NCBI RefSeq assembly: GCF_000732925.1
Contig: NZ_CP008953.1
Location: 4,340,001 to 4,404,000, forward strand
Reading direction: 5' to 3'
DNA: 64,000 nt
Source of the DNA: Amycolatopsis japonica
GTDB taxonomy: Bacteria > Actinomycetota > Actinomycetes > Mycobacteriales > Pseudonocardiaceae
Within the stretch, counting starts at the first letter, position 1. The number at the start of each line of letters is the position of its first letter. Positions 17,901 through 25,986 of the stretch are shown here, in pieces. The position numbers and the translations under genes were made by a program. The notes under the pieces were generated by a model that was not told where the DNA came from, searched no databases, and worked only from the letters and a program-made list of their open reading frames with translations.

Positions 17901-18529
17901 TCGATTCGACGCCGGTGTCCGTTGACGTGCTCGTGGTGCGGTTCGCCCCCGGCACCCGGAACGTCCTGTTGGGGATCGCGCCGCGGGCGGCCGAGCCGTT
18001 CGAAGGGGAACTCGCCCTGCCCGGGGTGCTGCTGGGGCTCGGGGAACGGCTGCGGGAGGCGGCGAGCCGGGCGGTGGTCGGCAAACTCGGCCTTCCGTCC
18101 GACGCGGTCTCGGCGACCGGACAGCTCGCCACCTTCGACGAGCCGAACCGTGACCCGCGCGGTCCCACGCTCTCCATCGCGTTGTGGGCCACCGTGAATC
18201 CCGCGCTCGATGTCCCGGGGAACGTCGTGTGGGTGCCGCTGGACGAGGTCCCGCCGCTGGCCTTCGACCACGACCGGATCGTCGCCGACTGCCGTCCGAT
18301 GCTGGCCGAACGGCTGTGGCGGGACGTCGCCTTCACCGCCGGGCTGCTGGGACCGATCTTCACCACGGCACAGGCGCTGGACGCCACCGAAGCGCTGACC
18401 GGGGACCGCCCCTATCCGGCCAATCTCGGCCGGACGATGGAGCGGGTCCCCGGTCTGCGGCGTACCACCGAACACGCGGCCGCCCTCCCCAAGGGAGGAC
18501 GGCCGCCGTCGCTGTGGCGCTGGGAGTGA
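17897..18529 (+). CDS. NrtR-like protein: degenerate Nudix domain plus winged helix
   Basis: The 210-residue product starts at the GTG of a GTGA overlap with the PurA-like gene. Residues about 1-130 form a Nudix fold, but the Nudix box is degenerate: after GVLLGLGERLREAASR comes AVVGKLGL, so the catalytic REUXEE glutamates are missing. The C-terminal 65 residues (GPIFTTAQALDATEALTG, NLGRTMERVPGLRRT, KGGRPPSLWRW) closely resemble the winged-helix domain of NrtR regulators, including the final GRPxxLWRW. NrtR proteins bind ADP-ribose-type ligands and repress NAD genes. Here the protein probably senses a nucleotide derivative, perhaps the product of the PurA-like enzyme, and regulates its own operon; that link is inference. 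Confidence 0.82.
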   Translation: MIDSTPVSVDVLVVRFAPGTRNVLLGIAPRAAEPFEGELALPGVLLGLGERLREAASRAVVGKLGLPSDAVSATGQLATFDEPNRDPRGPTLSIALWATVNPALDVPGNVVWVPLDEVPPLAFDHDRIVADCRPMLAERLWRDVAFTAGLLGPIFTTAQALDATEALTGDRPYPANLGRTMERVPGLRRTTEHAAALPKGGRPPSLWRWE

Positions 18530-18530
18530 C

Positions 18531-19289
18531 TCAGATCCCGCAGGACGAGGCCGACCAGAAGCGCGTCGACCGGTGTGCCACGTGCGTGTGATCGTTGTGG
18601 CCGGGGTAGCCCGGCCCGAGGATCTCGGCGAACCCGTGGTTACGGGCCTGCTTCGCCAATCCGCAGAAGCCCTGCGAGCCGGCGCCGAGGTCGACGGCGT
18701 CACCGTAGAGATGACGGCTGTTGGTCGCGCCGCCGACCGCGTTGTTGCAGGCGACGCTGCGGAAACCGCCGTTGACGTCGATCGGCCGGTCGCCCATGGC
18801 GTGCCGCATCGCCTGCAGCTTCCACATCGAGACCAGCGCGTTGGCCTTCGCCGTCGCCGGTGGGACGTTGCCGCCCGACCAGTCGGAGTTGCACCGGTTC
18901 AATTCCGCGTAGGTGAAGTTGATCGGCGTGCAGTCGTCGTCCTGCAACGCGTAGAGCTTCGAGAACGTGGCCGGACCCGCGATGCCGTCCGCCGCCAGCC
19001 CGTAGGCCTGCTGGAAGCGGGTGACCGCGGCCTTGGTCCCCGCGCCGAACTGGCCGTCGAGGGCGAGCACGCCGCCGTAGCCGGGGTACCCGGCCACGCG
19101 GATCTGCAGCTGCCGGACGTCCTCACCGGACGCGCCTTCCGACAACGTGCGTCCCCAGGAGTAGCAGGCGTCGGCGACGGACACTTTGCCCGCTGCCACC
19201 GGACCTGGATCGGCGGCGGCCGGGGTGGCCACCGCGGTACCGAGCCCGGCCACGAGGGCGAGCATCGGCAGGAGGAAACGAATGCGCAT
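18531..19289 (-). CDS. zinc D-Ala-D-Ala carboxypeptidase (M15 family) with peptidoglycan-binding domain
   Basis: A 252-residue secreted hydrolase. The ATG at 19289 begins a Sec signal peptide (MRIRFLLPMLALVAGLGT) cleaved after TPAAA; AAGGTG lies upstream. Residues about 45-110 are a PG_binding_1 domain (LSEGASGEDVRQLQIRV, FGAGTKAAVTRFQQAYGL, GIAGPATFSKL). The catalytic M15 domain follows, with zinc ligands in SRHLYGDAVDLG (His and Asp) and HNDHTHVAHR (final His), like the Streptomyces albus G enzyme. It trims D-alanine from peptidoglycan stem peptides outside the membrane. Six cysteines suggest disulfide bonds. It converges directly with the NrtR-like gene, with one base between the two stop codons. 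Confidence 0.93.
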   Translation of the reverse strand: MRIRFLLPMLALVAGLGTAVATPAAADPGPVAAGKVSVADACYSWGRTLSEGASGEDVRQLQIRVAGYPGYGGVLALDGQFGAGTKAAVTRFQQAYGLAADGIAGPATFSKLYALQDDDCTPINFTYAELNRCNSDWSGGNVPPATAKANALVSMWKLQAMRHAMGDRPIDVNGGFRSVACNNAVGGATNSRHLYGDAVDLGAGSQGFCGLAKQARNHGFAEILGPGYPGHNDHTHVAHRSTRFWSASSCGI

Positions 19290-19420
19290 GACAGGAACAC
19301 CTTTCAAAGCAGGGAAGGTGAGACCCGTGACCCCCACGGGTTGTCAACGATTCACTGCCGAGGATGCTAACGCGGTTCCGGTTACCGCGCTGTGGGTCGT
19401 TCGACCCACAGGCCCGAACC

Positions 19421-19535
19421 CGGAACTCGCGTGATCGGAGCCGTGACTCGCGTGATCGGAGGCGGAACGCCCAGGATCACGCGAGTTCCGCCTTCAATCA
19501 CGCGAGTTCCGTGTCCAATCACGCGAGTTCGGAGT
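19421..19535. repeat. array of about 20-bp ACTCGCGTGAT repeats, forward then inverted
   Basis: Two forward units (CGGAACTCGCGTGATCGGAG and a variant) are followed by three inverted units with ATCACGCGAGTTCC. A small perfect hairpin TGTGGGTCG/CGACCCACA precedes it at 19391-19410. A similar array is at 49757-49877. It lies between two minus-strand genes. Confidence 0.6.
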
Positions 19536-19549
19536 TCGGGACCGGGCTG

Positions 19550-21253
19550 TCAGCCCTTCAGCTGGGGGAAGTCCTCTTCGCGGAACTCCCCCGCCGGGCG
19601 GCCGTCGGCTTCGTTTTCGCGTCCGCGCAGTTCGACGCGGCGGATCTTGCCGGAGATCGTCTTCGGCAGTTCGGTGAACTCCAGCCGCCGGATTCGCTTG
19701 TACGGGGCCAAATGTTCCCGGCAGAAGGCCAGGATGGACACCGCGGTGTCGGCCGTGGGCGCGTGCCCGTTCGCCAGGACGACGTAGGCCTTCGGCACCG
19801 CGAGCCGGATCGGGTCCGGCGCCGGGACGACCGCCGCTTCGGCGACCGCCTCGTGTTCCAGCAGGACACTTTCCAGTTCGAACGGCGAGATCCGGTAGTC
19901 CGACGCCTTGAAGACGTCGTCCGTCCGGCCCACGTAGGTGATGTAGCCGCGTTCGTCGATCGAACCGACGTCGCCGGTGTGGTAGAAGCCGTTCGCGAAC
20001 GCCGCGGCGGAGCGTTCCTCGTCGTCGGCGTATCCGGCCATCAGTCCGACCGGCCGCTTGGCGAGGTCGAGGCAGATCTCGCCCTCCTGCGCGCGCTCCC
20101 CCGTCACAGGGTCCACGAGCGCCACGGTGAACCCGGGCAGCGGGCGGCCCATCGACCCCGGCACCACGTCCTGTCCGGGCGTGTTGGCGATCTGGACGCT
20201 GCTCTCCGTCTGCCCGAAACCGTCGCGAATCGTGACGCCCCAAGCCTTTTCGACCTGGTCGATCACTTCGGGGTTGAGCGGTTCGCCCGCGCCGACCACC
20301 TTGCTCGGCGGCGTCTTCAGCACGGTCAGATCCGCCTGGATCAGCATCCGCCACACCGTCGGCGGGGCGCAGAAACTGGTGATACCGCACCGTTCCATCT
20401 GCGCCATCAGCGAGACCGCGTCGAACCGCGCGTAGTTGTAGAGGAACACCGTCGCCTCGGCGTTCCACGGCGCGAAGACGTTGCTCCACGCGTGTTTCGC
20501 CCAGCCGGGCGAGGAGATGTTGAGGTGGACGTCGCCCGGTTCCAGGCCGATCCAGTACATTGTGGACAGATGGCCGACCGGGTACGAGACCTGCGTGTGC
20601 TGCACCAGTTTCGGCTTCGCGGTGGTCCCCGAGGTGAAGTACAGCAGCAGCGGGTCTTCCGCCGCCGTCGGTCCGTCGGGCGTGAAGGTGTCCGCTTCCT
20701 CGTAGGCGTCCACGAAGGACCGCCAGCCCTCGACCGGTTCACCGACGGCGATGCGCGTGTAGTCGCCCTCGACGTTCTCGAACTTGTGCGCGTCGACGGA
20801 CCGGATCACGACGTGTTTCGCCGCGCCCCGCTCGACCCGGTCGGTGAGGTCCGCCGGGCCGAGCAGGGTCGAGGCCGGGATGATGACGGCGCCCAGTTTG
20901 ATCGCGGCGAGGATCGTCTGCCACAGCTCGCCCTGGTTGCCCAGCATCAGGATCAGCCGGTCGCCACTCGCCACGCCGAGCGAGCGGAGCCAGTTCGCGA
21001 CCTGATTGGACCTCCGCGCCATCTCCGGATAGGTCCAGCGGTTCTCGATGCCGTCCTCTTCGACGATCCACAACGCGTACCGGTCCTGATTGGCCGGATC
21101 GGCCGCGACGACGTCGAACCAGTCGAGCGCCCAGTTGAACTCGGCGGGCCGGGGCCAGGTGAAGTCCCGATAGGCGGTTTCGTAGTCCTCGCGATGGGCC
21201 TGCAGATAGTCCCGTGCCTCGCGGAACGTGCGGTATGCCTCCGAAGCGCTCAC
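19550..21253 (-). CDS. AMP-dependent acyl-CoA synthetase (medium-chain / acetyl-CoA synthetase-like)
   Basis: The 567-residue adenylate-forming enzyme starts at a GTG with AGGAGG upstream. Family motifs are complete: YFTSGTTAKPKLVQHT (P-loop-like phosphate binding), DGFGQTESS, FYHTGDVGSIDERGYITYVGRTDDVFKASDYRIS (hinge and A8), and PKTISGKIRR with the catalytic lysine. The N-terminal FTWPRPAEFNWALDWFD marks the bacterial medium-chain acyl-CoA synthetase group. It activates a carboxylic acid with ATP and CoA. The gene lies 40 bases downstream of a crotonase gene on the same strand, so the two may form a small fatty-acid or aryl-acid degradation operon. Chain-length preference cannot be read from sequence. 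Confidence 0.93.
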   Translation of the reverse strand: MSASEAYRTFREARDYLQAHREDYETAYRDFTWPRPAEFNWALDWFDVVAADPANQDRYALWIVEEDGIENRWTYPEMARRSNQVANWLRSLGVASGDRLILMLGNQGELWQTILAAIKLGAVIIPASTLLGPADLTDRVERGAAKHVVIRSVDAHKFENVEGDYTRIAVGEPVEGWRSFVDAYEEADTFTPDGPTAAEDPLLLYFTSGTTAKPKLVQHTQVSYPVGHLSTMYWIGLEPGDVHLNISSPGWAKHAWSNVFAPWNAEATVFLYNYARFDAVSLMAQMERCGITSFCAPPTVWRMLIQADLTVLKTPPSKVVGAGEPLNPEVIDQVEKAWGVTIRDGFGQTESSVQIANTPGQDVVPGSMGRPLPGFTVALVDPVTGERAQEGEICLDLAKRPVGLMAGYADDEERSAAAFANGFYHTGDVGSIDERGYITYVGRTDDVFKASDYRISPFELESVLLEHEAVAEAAVVPAPDPIRLAVPKAYVVLANGHAPTADTAVSILAFCREHLAPYKRIRRLEFTELPKTISGKIRRVELRGRENEADGRPAGEFREEDFPQLKG

Positions 21254-21293
21254 GATCGTCCTCCTGGTCCGCTGGTTGGGCCGCCGGTTCTTT

Positions 21294-22154
21294 CTACTCT
21301 CCCTTGAACTCGGGCGCGCGGCGCTCGAGGAAGGCCTGCACGGCCTCGCCCAGGTCCTTGCTGGGCAGGAAGGCCGCGTTCCAGGCCGAGACGTAACGCA
21401 GGCCGTCCGCGACCTGACGTTCGGTGTTGGCCGAGAGGACGTTCTTGGTGCCCTGTACGACCAGCGGCGGGTTCGTGGCGATCTCCGCCGCCAGCTTGCG
21501 CGCCTCGGCCAGCAGGGTGTCCTGATCCGCGTGGACGTCGTTGACGAGGCCGATCTTCTCCGCGCGGGCGGCGTCGATGTCCTTACCGGTCAGGGCCAGT
21601 TCGCGCAGGTGTCCCTCGCCGATGATCGGCGCGAGCCGCTGGAGGCTGCCGAGGTCGGCCACGATCGCGACCTTGACCTCGCGCACGCTGAACTTCGCGT
21701 CGGCGCTCGCCAGCCGGATGTCCGCGGCCGCGATCACGTCGACACCGCCACCGATGCACCAGCCGGAAATGGCCGCGATGACCGGTTTGCGGCATTCCGC
21801 GACCGAGGACACGCTCGCCTGGAGGGTGCGGACCTCGTCGAGGAACTTGGTGCGCGGGCCCGCGAGCGCGTCGCCGCCGAGCATTTCGCCCCAGCTGGGC
21901 ATCATGGCGGGCAGGTCGAGCCCGTAGGAGAAGTGCTTGCCGCTCCCGGTCAGCACGACCGCCCTGACCTGGGGGTCCGCGTCGAGCGCGCGGAAGACGA
22001 TCGGCAGCTCGCGCCAGAAATCGGGGCCCATCGCGTTGCCCTTGGACGGACCGAGCAGCGTCACTTCGGCGACGTGCCCGTCGATCTCCACCTTGAGCGA
22101 AACGAGATCGGGAAGACTGTCAGCTGTAGCGGTCATGGGGTCATCTTGACTCAT
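21294..22154 (-). CDS. crotonase-family enzyme, dienoyl-CoA isomerase-like
   Basis: A 286-residue enoyl-CoA hydratase/isomerase. The oxyanion-hole segments GKHFSYGLDLPAM and SGWCIGGGVDVIAAADIRLAS are present, and SVREVKVAIVADLGSLQRL matches the part of delta-3,5-delta-2,4-dienoyl-CoA isomerase where the catalytic aspartate lies (VADLG). The fit to that isomerase is better than to plain enoyl-CoA hydratase, which has a glutamate there. Two in-frame ATGs at 22154 and 22136 both lack a clear ribosome-binding site; the longer is given. It is followed by an acyl-CoA ligase gene and is divergent from a hydrolase gene at 22265, whose promoter it shares. Confidence 0.9.
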   Translation of the reverse strand: MSQDDPMTATADSLPDLVSLKVEIDGHVAEVTLLGPSKGNAMGPDFWRELPIVFRALDADPQVRAVVLTGSGKHFSYGLDLPAMMPSWGEMLGGDALAGPRTKFLDEVRTLQASVSSVAECRKPVIAAISGWCIGGGVDVIAAADIRLASADAKFSVREVKVAIVADLGSLQRLAPIIGEGHLRELALTGKDIDAARAEKIGLVNDVHADQDTLLAEARKLAAEIATNPPLVVQGTKNVLSANTERQVADGLRYVSAWNAAFLPSKDLGEAVQAFLERRAPEFKGE

Positions 22155-22264
22155 GTGATTGACAGGCTGCCAACGGCCACTGTGCCCGGCCGCGCCTGAG
22201 ATGCTTTCCTGGTACCAGCGAGTACTACCGGTGAGTACCGACGATCGACGAAGGACGGTGGGAT

Positions 22265-23152
22265 ATGAGCCCGGCCAGCAGCGCCACCGCGGTCGCCGAC
22301 CTGCCCGCGCCGACGCCCGGACGGCGACGGGAACGATCCTCCCGGCCGATCGAGTTGTCGGGATCCTTCACCCATGAGGGTCACCGGCTCGCCTACACCG
22401 AGTTCGGCTCCGGCGACCGGGTGGTCGTGCTCACCCACGGCATCATGCTGACGAGGCGGATGCACGCCCCGCTCGCCCGCAGGCTGGCCCGTGCCGGATT
22501 CCGGGCGGTGACCCTCGACCTGCTCGGGCACGGCGATTCGGACCGGCCCACCGACTCCTGGCTGTACTCGATGCCCGCGTTCGCCGAGCAGACCGTCGCG
22601 CTGCTCGACCACCTGGAGATCGACGCCGCCGTCATCGGCGGGACGTCGCTGGGCGCCAACGTCGCGCTCGAAGTCGGCGTCGCCGCGCCGGAACGCGCGC
22701 TCGGCCTGGTCGTCGAGATGCCCGTGCTGGACAACGCGATCGTCGCCGGGCTGATCACGTTCGCGCCGCTGCTCATGGCCGCCCGGTTCCTGCCGGTGAC
22801 CGTGCAGGGGGTGGCACTGGCGGCGAAACTCGTGCCGCACGGCAACCAGTGGGTCGACGTCGTCACCGACACGCTGTCCCAGCAGCCCGCGCCGATGGCC
22901 GCGCTCCTGCACGGCGTGCTCTTCGGCCGGATCGCGCCGCCCAAGTCGGTCCGGTGCAAGATCGAGACGCCGGCGCTGGTCATCGGGCACGAGCGCGACC
23001 CGATCCACCCCTTCGGCGACGCGGACACCCTGGCCGCGGACATGCCGGCGGCCGAGTTCGTCCAGGCCCGCAGCCCGGTCGAGCTGCGGTTCGATCCGAC
23101 CCGCCTGACCGACACCATCGCCGACTTCTCCGCGCGCTGTCATGACCGTTGA
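22265..23152 (+). CDS. alpha/beta-fold hydrolase
   Basis: A 295-residue hydrolase with the classical order of elements: oxyanion HG in VVLTHGIMLTRRMHAPLARR, DLLGHGDSDRP, nucleophile elbow GGTSLG (serine), an acidic residue in the VIGHERDPIHPFGDAD segment. The final histidine is not obvious in the last 40 residues; the expected HxxP-like segment reads RSPVELRFDPTRLT, so the catalytic triad may be completed unusually. No signal peptide is present but the first 35 residues are basic and disordered. It is divergent from the crotonase gene and overlaps the acetyltransferase gene by 11 bases, so those two are co-transcribed. Substrate unknown. Confidence 0.88.
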   Translation: MSPASSATAVADLPAPTPGRRRERSSRPIELSGSFTHEGHRLAYTEFGSGDRVVVLTHGIMLTRRMHAPLARRLARAGFRAVTLDLLGHGDSDRPTDSWLYSMPAFAEQTVALLDHLEIDAAVIGGTSLGANVALEVGVAAPERALGLVVEMPVLDNAIVAGLITFAPLLMAARFLPVTVQGVALAAKLVPHGNQWVDVVTDTLSQQPAPMAALLHGVLFGRIAPPKSVRCKIETPALVIGHERDPIHPFGDADTLAADMPAAEFVQARSPVELRFDPTRLTDTIADFSARCHDR

Positions 23153-23705
23153 GCCGGCCCCGACCCGGGACGTGGGCGCGGAAGAGCTGCGGACCGGGCG
23201 TCTGCGCCTGAGCCGTCCGGGCCCCGGCGACCTCGACGCGATCTTCGCCCTTCACACCGATCCCGAGGCCTGCGCGCACAACCCGTCGGATCTGCTGGAG
23301 ACACGCAAAGACGCGGAGCTGCTGTTGCTCCGCTGGTCGCACCAGTGGGACCGGTACGGCTTCGGCTACTGGACGATCCGGCCCCACGACTCGGCCGAGA
23401 CGCTGGGGTTCTGCGGGGTGAAGGTCGTCGGTTTCCGGCGCCGCCCGGTCCTGAACCTCTTCTACCGGCTGTTCCCCGCTTCCTGGGGTTCCGGGTACGC
23501 CGGTGAGGCCGCCACCGCGGCGGTGGACTGGGCCCGCGTCCACCGGCCGGACGACCTCGTGATCGCCCGCGTCCGGCCGGAGAACGTCGCGTCGCAGCGG
23601 GTGGCGCTCCGGGCCGGGCTGGTCCGCGCGGAGCACCTCGACACACCCGGCGACGACGGGGCCGACTGGTTCTACGTCTCGGACACCAGCCGCTACGAGG
23701 GCTGA
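23142..23705 (+). CDS. GNAT-family N-acetyltransferase
   Basis: A 187-residue GNAT protein of the RimJ/RimL type. It starts inside the end of the hydrolase gene (ATG at 23142). The motif LRTGRLRLSRPGPGDLDAIFALHTDPEA opens the fold, and the acetyl-CoA-binding segment is FPASWGSGYAGEAATAAVDWA, which has the Q/R-x-x-G-x-G/A-like turn in a modified form. VRPENVASQRVALRAGL is the standard family ending, where an asparagine and a serine position the next strand. The acceptor could be a protein N-terminus, a ribosomal protein or a small amine. The 3' end converges with and overlaps the siroheme-type methyltransferase gene by 13 bases. Confidence 0.92.
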   Translation: MTVEPAPTRDVGAEELRTGRLRLSRPGPGDLDAIFALHTDPEACAHNPSDLLETRKDAELLLLRWSHQWDRYGFGYWTIRPHDSAETLGFCGVKVVGFRRRPVLNLFYRLFPASWGSGYAGEAATAAVDWARVHRPDDLVIARVRPENVASQRVALRAGLVRAEHLDTPGDDGADWFYVSDTSRYEG

Positions 23706-24910
23706 GCCAGCCCCGCCACCGGGCCGAAGACGATCACCGCGGGCGGCCGCACCCCGGCCGCCGCCGCGTCCTCGACCACCTTGTCCAAAGTGGAGCGGAG
23801 CACCCGCTGCGTGCGCATGGTGCCGTCCTCGACGATCGCCACCGGCGTGTCACCCGGCCGACCGGCCTGGAGCGCCTTGGCGAACAACGGAAGCCGCTCG
23901 ACACCCATCATCAGCACGATCGTGCCGCGCATCTTCGCCAGCTGATCCCAATCCACCAGCGACTTCTCGTCGTCCGGCGCGACGTGGCCGGACACCACGA
24001 CGACCTCGTGCGCGACGCCGCGGTGGGTCACCGGGACGTCCGCCGCGGCGGGGACGGAGAACGCGCTCGTGATACCGGGGACCATGGTCACCGGGATACC
24101 CGCTTCGGCGCAGGCGAGGACTTCTTCGAAGCCGCGGCCGAACAGGTACGGGTCGCCGCCCTTGAGCCGCACGACGAACTTCCCCGCCTTGGCCCGCTCG
24201 ATCAGGGTGGAGTTGATCACGTCCTGGCTCGCGGCGCGGCCGTACGGGATCTTCGCGGCGTCGACGATCTCGACGTGGGGCGCGAGCTCGTCGAGCAGTT
24301 CGCGCGGGGCCAGCCGGTCGGCGACGACGACGTCGGCCCTGGCGAGGAGACGGCGGCCGCGGACGGTGATCAGTTCCGGGTCTCCGGGGCCGCCACCCAC
24401 GAGGGCGACGCCGGGGAGGTCGTCGTGGGCGTCCGGCACCCGGCCGTCGGCGACGGTACCGGCCCGGAGGCCGTCGAGGACGCTGTCCCGGACGGTGGCC
24501 GACCGCAGCGGCTCACCGCCGGAGAGCACGCCGACCAGGAGCCCGCCGTGCCTGCCGGAAGCCGGGGTGACCGCGCTGCCGAGGTCCCCGTCGTCGGCGC
24601 GGACGCAGAACACCCGCGCGCGTTCGGCCTCGGCACAGACGGCGGCGTTGACGTCGGGATCGTTCGTGCACGCCAGCGCGTACCAGGCGTCGGTGAGGTC
24701 GCCCTCGGTGTAGCGGCGTTCGTGCCAGACGATCTCGCCGGCGTCGGCCATGGCGCTCACCGACGGCGTGGTGTGCGGCGAGACCAGTTCGACCCGCGCG
24801 CCGGCGCTGATCAACCGTGGCAGGCGGCGCTGGGCGACCGTCCCGCCACCGATCATCACGACACGACGGCCGGCCAGGTCGAGGCCGGAGAGGTAATGCG
24901 GGTCATCCAT
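23693..24910 (-). CDS. cobA: uroporphyrinogen-III C-methyltransferase fused to siroheme synthase N-domain
   Basis: The 405-residue fusion has a Met8-like NAD-binding dehydrogenase domain at the N-terminus (residues 1-150; LAGRRVVMIGGGTVAQRRLPRL) and a SUMT methyltransferase domain at residues about 165-400 (ALVGGGPGDPELITVRGRRLL, VVADRLA, FVVRLKGGDPYLFGRGFEE, MVPGITSAFSVPAAA). It methylates uroporphyrinogen III to precorrin-2 and can dehydrogenate precorrin-2 on the way to siroheme or cobalamin. A third domain, the ferrochelatase dimer part of full CysG, is reduced. The usual actinobacterial symbol is cobA or cysG. It stands alone; the next gene in its direction is the GNAT gene on the opposite strand. 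The start ATG at 24910 is the only good candidate. Confidence 0.93.
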   Translation of the reverse strand: MDDPHYLSGLDLAGRRVVMIGGGTVAQRRLPRLISAGARVELVSPHTTPSVSAMADAGEIVWHERRYTEGDLTDAWYALACTNDPDVNAAVCAEAERARVFCVRADDGDLGSAVTPASGRHGGLLVGVLSGGEPLRSATVRDSVLDGLRAGTVADGRVPDAHDDLPGVALVGGGPGDPELITVRGRRLLARADVVVADRLAPRELLDELAPHVEIVDAAKIPYGRAASQDVINSTLIERAKAGKFVVRLKGGDPYLFGRGFEEVLACAEAGIPVTMVPGITSAFSVPAAADVPVTHRGVAHEVVVVSGHVAPDDEKSLVDWDQLAKMRGTIVLMMGVERLPLFAKALQAGRPGDTPVAIVEDGTMRTQRVLRSTLDKVVEDAAAAGVRPPAVIVFGPVAGLAQPS

Positions 24911-24964
24911 GCGGGGCAGTGTAAGGATTCAGCGCCCCGGACCGCGATCCGAGTGAGAACCGCC

Positions 24965-25372
24965 TCAGCGCTCGAGCAGAGCCAGCAGCTCGGTGTTGCC
25001 GAACATCCGGGCCGCGTCGATCGCCGACGGCTCCCCCGCCGTCGCGTCCGCGCCGCCCTTGAGGAGCGCTTTCACGACCTCGGGCTCGTTCTTGAAGACC
25101 GCGCCGGCGAGCGGGCTCTGGCCGCGGTCGTTCTCCCGGTTCGGATCGGCGCCGCGCTCGATCAGCGCCGCGACGGTCTCCGCGTGACCGTGGTAGGCGG
25201 CGAGCATGACCAGCGTGTCGCCCCGGTCGTTGGTCAGGTTCGCCGAGACCCCCGCGTCGACGTACGCGGCGAGCTCGGCCGTCGCGCCCGAGCGGGCGAA
25301 GCCGAACACCTTGGCCCACAACTCCAGCAGTTCGGGATCGAATTCCTCGGCCTGTCCGGGGTTCTCCGTCAT
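24965..25372 (-). CDS. ankyrin-repeat protein
   Basis: A 135-residue acidic protein made of three to four ankyrin repeats: ELAAYVDAGVSANLTNDRGDT, LVMLAAYHGHAETVAALIERGADPNRE, then NDRGQSPLAGAVFKNEPEVVKALLKGGADA and SAIDAARMFGNTELLALL. The consensus G-x-TPLHxAA is present as GDTLVMLAA and GQSPLAGAV. Ankyrin proteins mediate protein binding; the partner cannot be named. No signal peptide or membrane segment is visible, so the protein is cytoplasmic. It is 64 bases downstream of the rpsR-like gene on the same strand, so it may be read through from the zinc-responsive ribosomal operon, or have its own promoter there. Short ankyrin proteins of this size are common in the genus. Confidence 0.92.
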   Translation of the reverse strand: MTENPGQAEEFDPELLELWAKVFGFARSGATAELAAYVDAGVSANLTNDRGDTLVMLAAYHGHAETVAALIERGADPNRENDRGQSPLAGAVFKNEPEVVKALLKGGADATAGEPSAIDAARMFGNTELLALLER

Positions 25373-25435
25373 TGGGCCGATTCTTCCACAGCGACGCGGT
25401 CCGGGCGGCGCGTCGCACCGCCCGGACCGGCGGCG

Positions 25436-25675
25436 TCAGCGCCCCGCGTTGGGGTAGGGCAGCAACGCCATCTCGCGGGCGTTCTTGATCGCCGTGGCGA
25501 CCTGTTTCTGCTGCTGGGGCGTCAGCCCGGTGACCCGGCGGGCGCGGATCTTGCCGCGGTCCGAGATGAACTTCCGCAGCAGGTCGGCGTCCTTCCAGTC
25601 CACCTCGGTGATCTTGTTGGCGTGCAACAGGTTCGTCTTGCGCTTGTACGGACGGTCGCGGTTCGGCTTGGCCAT
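25436..25675 (-). CDS. rpsR2: ribosomal protein S18, zinc-free paralogue
   Basis: The 79-residue protein begins MAKPNRDRPYKRKTNLL and keeps the S18 core ITEVDWKDADLLRKFISDRGKIRARR and VTGLTPQQQKQVATAIKNAREMALLPY. It contains no cysteine, so it is the C-minus form that replaces zinc-binding S18 when zinc is scarce. I chose the ATG at 25675; a GTG at 25684 would add three residues and overlap the rpsN stop as GTGA. It is the fourth gene of a minus-strand unit rpmB-rpmG-rpsN-rpsR in which genes touch or overlap by one to four bases. Control by the Zur repressor at 26404-26424 is likely. Confidence 0.95.
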   Translation of the reverse strand: MAKPNRDRPYKRKTNLLHANKITEVDWKDADLLRKFISDRGKIRARRVTGLTPQQQKQVATAIKNAREMALLPYPNAGR

Positions 25676-25680
25676 CGTGC

Positions 25681-25986
25681 TCACCAGCTCGACTTCGTGA
25701 CGCCGGGCAGTTCGCCGTTGTGCGCCATCTGCCGCATCCGGACCCGCGAGAGCCCGAACTTCCGCAGGTAACCGCGCGGGCGGCCGTCCGCGGCGTCGCG
25801 ATTGCGGATCCGGGTCGCACTGGCGTCGCGCGGCATCGCCTGCAGGGCCGACACGGCGGCGGCCTTCTCCTCCGGCGACGCGGAGGGCGAGGCGATGGTG
25901 GCCTTCAGCTCACGGCGCCGTTCGACGTAGCGGGCGGCGACGACCTTGCGCTGCTCGTTCTTGGCGATCTTCGACTTCTTGGCCAT
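25681..25986 (-). CDS. rpsN: ribosomal protein S14, zinc-free paralogue
   Basis: The 101-residue long form of S14, MAKKSKIAKNEQRKVVAARYVERRREL then IASPSASPEEKAAAVSALQAMPRDAS and the conserved RDAADGRPRGYLRKFGLSRVRMRQMAHNGELPGVTKSSW ending. It has no cysteines, unlike the short zinc-ribbon S14. Long C-minus forms replace the zinc form under zinc limitation in Actinobacteria. The ATG at 25984-25986 shares its last base with the first base of the rpmG stop. It lies between rpmG and rpsR in an operon with no spacing, so all four proteins are made together and enter the small and large subunits as alternative parts. Confidence 0.97.
   Translation of the reverse strand: MAKKSKIAKNEQRKVVAARYVERRRELKATIASPSASPEEKAAAVSALQAMPRDASATRIRNRDAADGRPRGYLRKFGLSRVRMRQMAHNGELPGVTKSSW

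Noticed and set aside
19364..21307. Long plus-strand frame of about 650 codons
   Set aside because: Antisense to the acyl-CoA synthetase gene, which has full family motifs; the translation shows no domain.
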